Source: Argopecten irradians (taxonomy: Eukaryota > Mollusca > Bivalvia > Pectinida > Pectinidae). Taken from it: DNA of 64,000 nucleotides. Below, piece by piece: positions 60,383 to 64,000 of this stretch (position 1 is its first letter; every line of letters begins with the position of its first letter). The translations under genes and the position numbers were made by a program. The stretch lies in contig NC_091134.1 in the NCBI RefSeq assembly GCF_041381155.1, positions 55,005,944-55,069,943 on the forward strand, in the 5' to 3' direction. The notes below the pieces were generated by a model, which made no database searches, had not been told where the DNA came from, and worked only from the letters and a program-made list of their open reading frames with translations.

Positions 60383-62245
60383 GTGTTATTTCACAGTACT
60401 AACATTTATATCTTGCTTCCACTCGGCCAACCAACAAACGACAACAACATTATGTGAAGAGCCCAAAAAACTGACCAATATCACGCTGAAGTCCTCAAAG
60501 GCAGCGAATGTTTCTTACTACGATGGAGCTCAAGTGTTTACGACAGACTTATATGTTAATATATTTAACAGATGTTATTTATACCAAATCAGGTTATGAT
60601 AGGTGTGTATGGGACTTCAAAAGTTACTGCCATTAAGAGCAGATTGTCATTAAAAGTTTTATAAGAACACACATTATTTTGTGGTTATTTTGATATCCAT
60701 ATCTATAAATTTTGTCCTTAAAAATTTGATCACATTTCTTCCTCCAATTTCCTTTTGGATGTCATAGCCAGTGTTTATGTGTGCCACTTCTAGCAGACAT
60801 ATCTCGATTAAGTCAGGTAACCAGCATTGACCAATAAGTATAAATTAAGACAATACCTGATTGTAATAGAATAGTTTGCCTTTTTGATAACCATTGTCGT
60901 GTGTAGTTAACAATTGAATTTAAGTTGGAGTACATGAGTGCAATGAGTATCTTACAGATCTAGGTTGAATAGATTTTGCATAAACATTCAAACCTACTAT
61001 ACAGGACAGACTCATCAATTCCATTTTGTGTAATTCACTATAAGTTTACCTCTGTATAAAGAAAACCTGTCAATAATTGACAGTTTTGCTATGTCCCTTT
61101 GGTGTCCTTTATAGACAGGTGTGAGGGTATTCAATTTAAGTGTATGAATAGGTTTTTAATTGTGGAGGAGTATGGAGTTCCTGGAGAAATAAATAAAGGG
61201 ACAATATATAAAGTTTTTGAGATGGCATTATTAATGAATATTGCTAATGATGCTGAGACTGTTAGTGCTCTCATAATAAGGTTTAAAGATGTATTTACCA
61301 TAAAATGATAAATCAGTTATGTTTTTCATCTGTCAAACTTTATTATTCATCTGGAGATCTTTTTATCAAATTTAATTACGGGTATGTAAAAACCTGTAGG
61401 CTTTATTTTTACTTAGAGTTATGACCCCTTGTTTTTTTCTTTTTCTATTTTTGAGCTTTCGATGAATACATGTACATGTACATACAAATGTAATATCATC
61501 TTTTTTTTACTTCAATTTCTCTAAGTTTCAGTTCAGCAGTGACTCAACATTTTCTAAATGTTACGATTTTTAATGGTACATGTACAAAAATACGTACATT
61601 GTATAACAGATCTCTAGCTCTCTCTACATGCATAACCCTTTGATCATGCAGGGACAAAAAATTCCATGAATTGGTGTATATTATTTTCATAGATTGGTGT
61701 AAACGCTTTATTTTCTATGTAAAATTCATCTGATCATTTGATCTTTCAATAGATGCTCTCCTAGATATGGTCTTACAATTTTGTCATTGGATACACTATT
61801 GTAATGTAGCTTCTCATCATAAAAATATACTGCATGCATGCACATGCAAATGTGTGATTTACACAATAGATAATGTTGAATAACATGCTATTATAACAGT
61901 GAAGTTGATTTTGGAGGTACATGTACAAACAAACCTTACTGACTATGATATTTTTACTACAGTATATATATACAATACAAAATTTCACCATCATTTTTTA
62001 TGAATTATAAAAAAAATCTTTGAAGTTCTGGTGCCCTTACTCATCATTTTAAAACTTCTATTCTAAAATTAAAAATTGTAATACGACCTTACCATGATGA
62101 TAACATTTTTCAAATTCCGTATTATTGACCCGGTTTCCGACTCTACAACTACGTTTAGCAATGACCTCGATCTGTGTATCGATTCCGTTTGATGCAAGCG
62201 CCCAGATGATCTATTAACCCGCCATATTTCATTTGGTAAACAGAC
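60383..62245 (+). other. 3' flank of the MTCH2-like gene and CDIN1 upstream region
   Basis: Holds the MTCH2-like 3' UTR (end not placed) and 5' region of CDIN1. A 69-codon frame at 61,099-61,308 is not recognised. Just before CDIN1 lies CCGCCATATTTC (62,219-62,230), a YY1-like site. Confidence 0.45.
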
Positions 62246-63094
62246 ATGAAGCTGGCAATCTACAACGAAGTTGTTGATCTAATGCGGAAATACAAAACTA
62301 GAGATGAAGCACTACGGCACATAAGTCCAAGGTATCCTGATATTTCAGTGGGTGCTCTCGGTAGTATTTATGCACAGGATTATCAAAAGAAAATGCGTAA
62401 AACTCACCACCTCCACTACAGCCCGGATACCACAGAATATTATTATGATAAATATAGAGCAGGAGTGGACAGTGGTCAAAAACACGTGATAATGACAATG
62501 GCAAGAAACATAGATTTATCGCCGGCCCTCTTAGCGAGAATGATACTAGAGAGACATTTGTCACGCACTAAGTTTGGTGGTGACAACCCTCCACGCAGTC
62601 AAGTCACTCAGATGATGAAAGATACAACATTGATTGAAAACCCAGTCCTGGCCAACGAGATCCATGAGTGTATTTTATCTGACGATCAGTATGGACCGCT
62701 AGTGGATAAGATAAAGCATTCAATTGGACATGAGTATGAATTTAAGCTGAATAGAACATTGGATTCCTTACAGCTGTCTTACATTGGAGAGGATCAGATG
62801 AGGGCGAAAGGCTACGATAAAACACCTGATGTAAAGCTGGAGGTTCCAATAGCTGTGGACGGACACATGGTAAACTGGATAGAGAGCAAAGCTTCATTTG
62901 GAGATGAATACAGTCACAGGTCATATCTGAAGGACCAGTTCTGGAGCTACTGGAATCGGTTTGGCCCAGGAATGGTCATCTATTGGTTCGGCTTCATTGA
63001 TGAACTTGATTCAAACACGGAGAAAGGAATTATTCTAAGAGACAGTTTTCCAGAAAATATTGTAAGACTGAACCCTGTTGTGAAATTAAAATGA
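62246..63094 (+). CDS. CDIN1: CDAN1-interacting nuclease 1
   Basis: A single uninterrupted frame of 282 residues, against 281 in human CDIN1 (C15orf41), collinear from end to end. Clear shared stretches: YAQDYQKKMRKTH (42-54), LLARMILERHL (95-105), YGPLVDKIKHSIGHE (149-163), DQMRAKGYDKTPD (183-195), HMVNWIESKASFGDE (207-221), QFWSYWNRFGPG (231-242), VIYWFGFIDELD (244-255). The PD (194-195) and ESK (213-215) pair fits the PD-(D/E)XK nuclease core. In humans it binds Codanin-1 and is mutated in congenital dyserythropoietic anaemia type I; DNA or histone-related roles are proposed. An in-frame TAA nine bases before the ATG fixes the start. The human gene has many introns and this one has none. 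Confidence 0.95.
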   Translation: MKLAIYNEVVDLMRKYKTRDEALRHISPRYPDISVGALGSIYAQDYQKKMRKTHHLHYSPDTTEYYYDKYRAGVDSGQKHVIMTMARNIDLSPALLARMILERHLSRTKFGGDNPPRSQVTQMMKDTTLIENPVLANEIHECILSDDQYGPLVDKIKHSIGHEYEFKLNRTLDSLQLSYIGEDQMRAKGYDKTPDVKLEVPIAVDGHMVNWIESKASFGDEYSHRSYLKDQFWSYWNRFGPGMVIYWFGFIDELDSNTEKGIILRDSFPENIVRLNPVVKLK

Positions 63095-63420
63095 ATCAAA
63101 TTGATATTTATATTGAGTCTTTGAAAATTTTTCATGTGATTTGCAAAGCTATTTTTTTTGTATCAAAAAGGTACATGCATTGGCTATGGGCCTGAGTTCC
63201 ATGCATAAGAGGATGCATCAAATCACAGAAACAGATGGAATTGTTCCTTTTATTGTTTCTTTATACATTGAAAAATGTAATCTGACCTTTTTAAATTTCA
63301 GGATCAGTTCTGTTTTGGTTCTGTTGTAATCCGCATTCCATAGTCAGTCTGTTTCAGTGATTTGTCAAACCATTTTATCACAGACTCCAGTTCAATGAAA
63401 GCGGATGTTATCATACATTT
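63095..63420 (+). other. 3' flank of CDIN1
   Basis: Probable 3' UTR and flank. No clear poly-A signal could be chosen; no other feature seen. Confidence 0.45.
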
Positions 63421-64000
63421 TAGCTCACCTGGCCCGAAGGGCTGGTGATCATGAGCTTATGTCATAGCGTGGCCTCCGATGTCCGTCAGTCAATATTTCC
63501 TTTGAATCGCTACTAGTCATAGAGTTCTGCATGGAATGTAACCAAATTTAGCCAGAAACATCCTTTGGGGAATGGTAACAGAATATGTATAAATTTTGGC
63601 TCTGACCCCGTCCGTCCTTTAACAATTCTTGTTATCGCTATTTCTCAGAAAGTGCTGAAGGGATCTGTCTCAAATTTCATGCATAAGTTCCCCTAAGGCC
63701 CTAGTTGTGCATATTACATTTTGGAACCAATCGGTCAACAAGATGGTCGCCAGGCAGCCATCTAGTTGTGCATATTGCGTTTTGGGACCAATCGTTCAAC
63801 AAGAAAGCCGCCAGGCAGCCATCTTGGATTTTAAATAAATTAAAGTTTGTTATCGCAATTTCTCAGAAAGTAGTGAAGGGATCTGTCTCAAATTTCACAT
63901 GTAGGTTTCCCTAGGGCCCTAGTTGTGATTAATGCGATTTGGGACCGATCGATCAACAAGATGGCCGCCATGGAGCCATCTTTGATTTTGATAATTGAAG
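63421..64000 (+). repeat. Chimeric element: family A head joined to family C core, cut by the right edge
   Basis: Opens TAGCTCACCTGGCCCGAAGG and one A monomer up to TTTTGGCTCTGACCCC, then switches at about 63,608 to the C stretch GTCCGTCCTTTAACAATTC and C monomers with GTTCCCCTAAGGCCC and CAAGATGG. The tail lies outside the window. Confidence 0.8.

Noticed and set aside
61099-61308. 69-codon frame after the MTCH2-like gene
   Set aside because: Looks protein-like in composition but matches no family I recognise and has no partner exons.

Overview
The window looks like nuclear DNA of a mollusc, most likely a bivalve. It is AT-rich and dense in repeats. It holds two conserved animal genes, and its repeats (hairpin-headed elements with 145-190 bp tandem cores) are laid out like the 'pearl'/HINE elements known from bivalves. 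The organism call is inference from gene families and repeat style; no search was run.

Left third (1-27,569): no protein gene could be supported. It holds a tandem repeat at the left edge, several hairpin-headed repeat elements, a 69-bp near-perfect palindrome, a 492-bp element with 52-bp inverted ends and a hammerhead-like core, tRNA-derived SINE pieces, a 64-nt hairpin, G/C homopolymer tracts, a 31-copy 41-bp minisatellite (25,441-26,709) and the 3' end of a LINE coding region (26,9xx-27,569). A GC-richer patch near 21.1-21.4 kb may be a promoter and noncoding first exon of a minus-strand gene, but no coding exon was found for it.

Middle (27,570-37,364): a Ty3/Gypsy LTR retrotransposon with 1.56-kb LTRs that are almost identical, so it is young. 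It looks nearly whole. It abuts the LINE fragment and ends about 1.26 kb before the start codon of the next gene. No target-site duplication is visible.

Right (38,623-60,382): a complete 12-exon gene for a mitochondrial carrier homolog of the MTCH2 type (295 residues), read through consistent GT/AG junctions and phases. Its coding sequence is only 888 of about 21,760 bases; the introns carry nested repeat elements of the same hairpin-headed families (here called A, B and C), two copies of a TTAA-flanked MITE and a pair of inverted CGGCACTT arrays. After it, on the same strand, comes an intronless, full-length gene for CDIN1 (62,246-63,094), a PD-(D/E)XK nuclease-fold protein that partners Codanin-1. 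The window ends inside a chimeric A/C repeat.

The two host genes have no obvious joint pathway. The strongest mechanistic observations are two nested insertions with the empty target still readable in the window: one shows exact TTAA duplication, the other shows insertion with no duplication at a T|T step.
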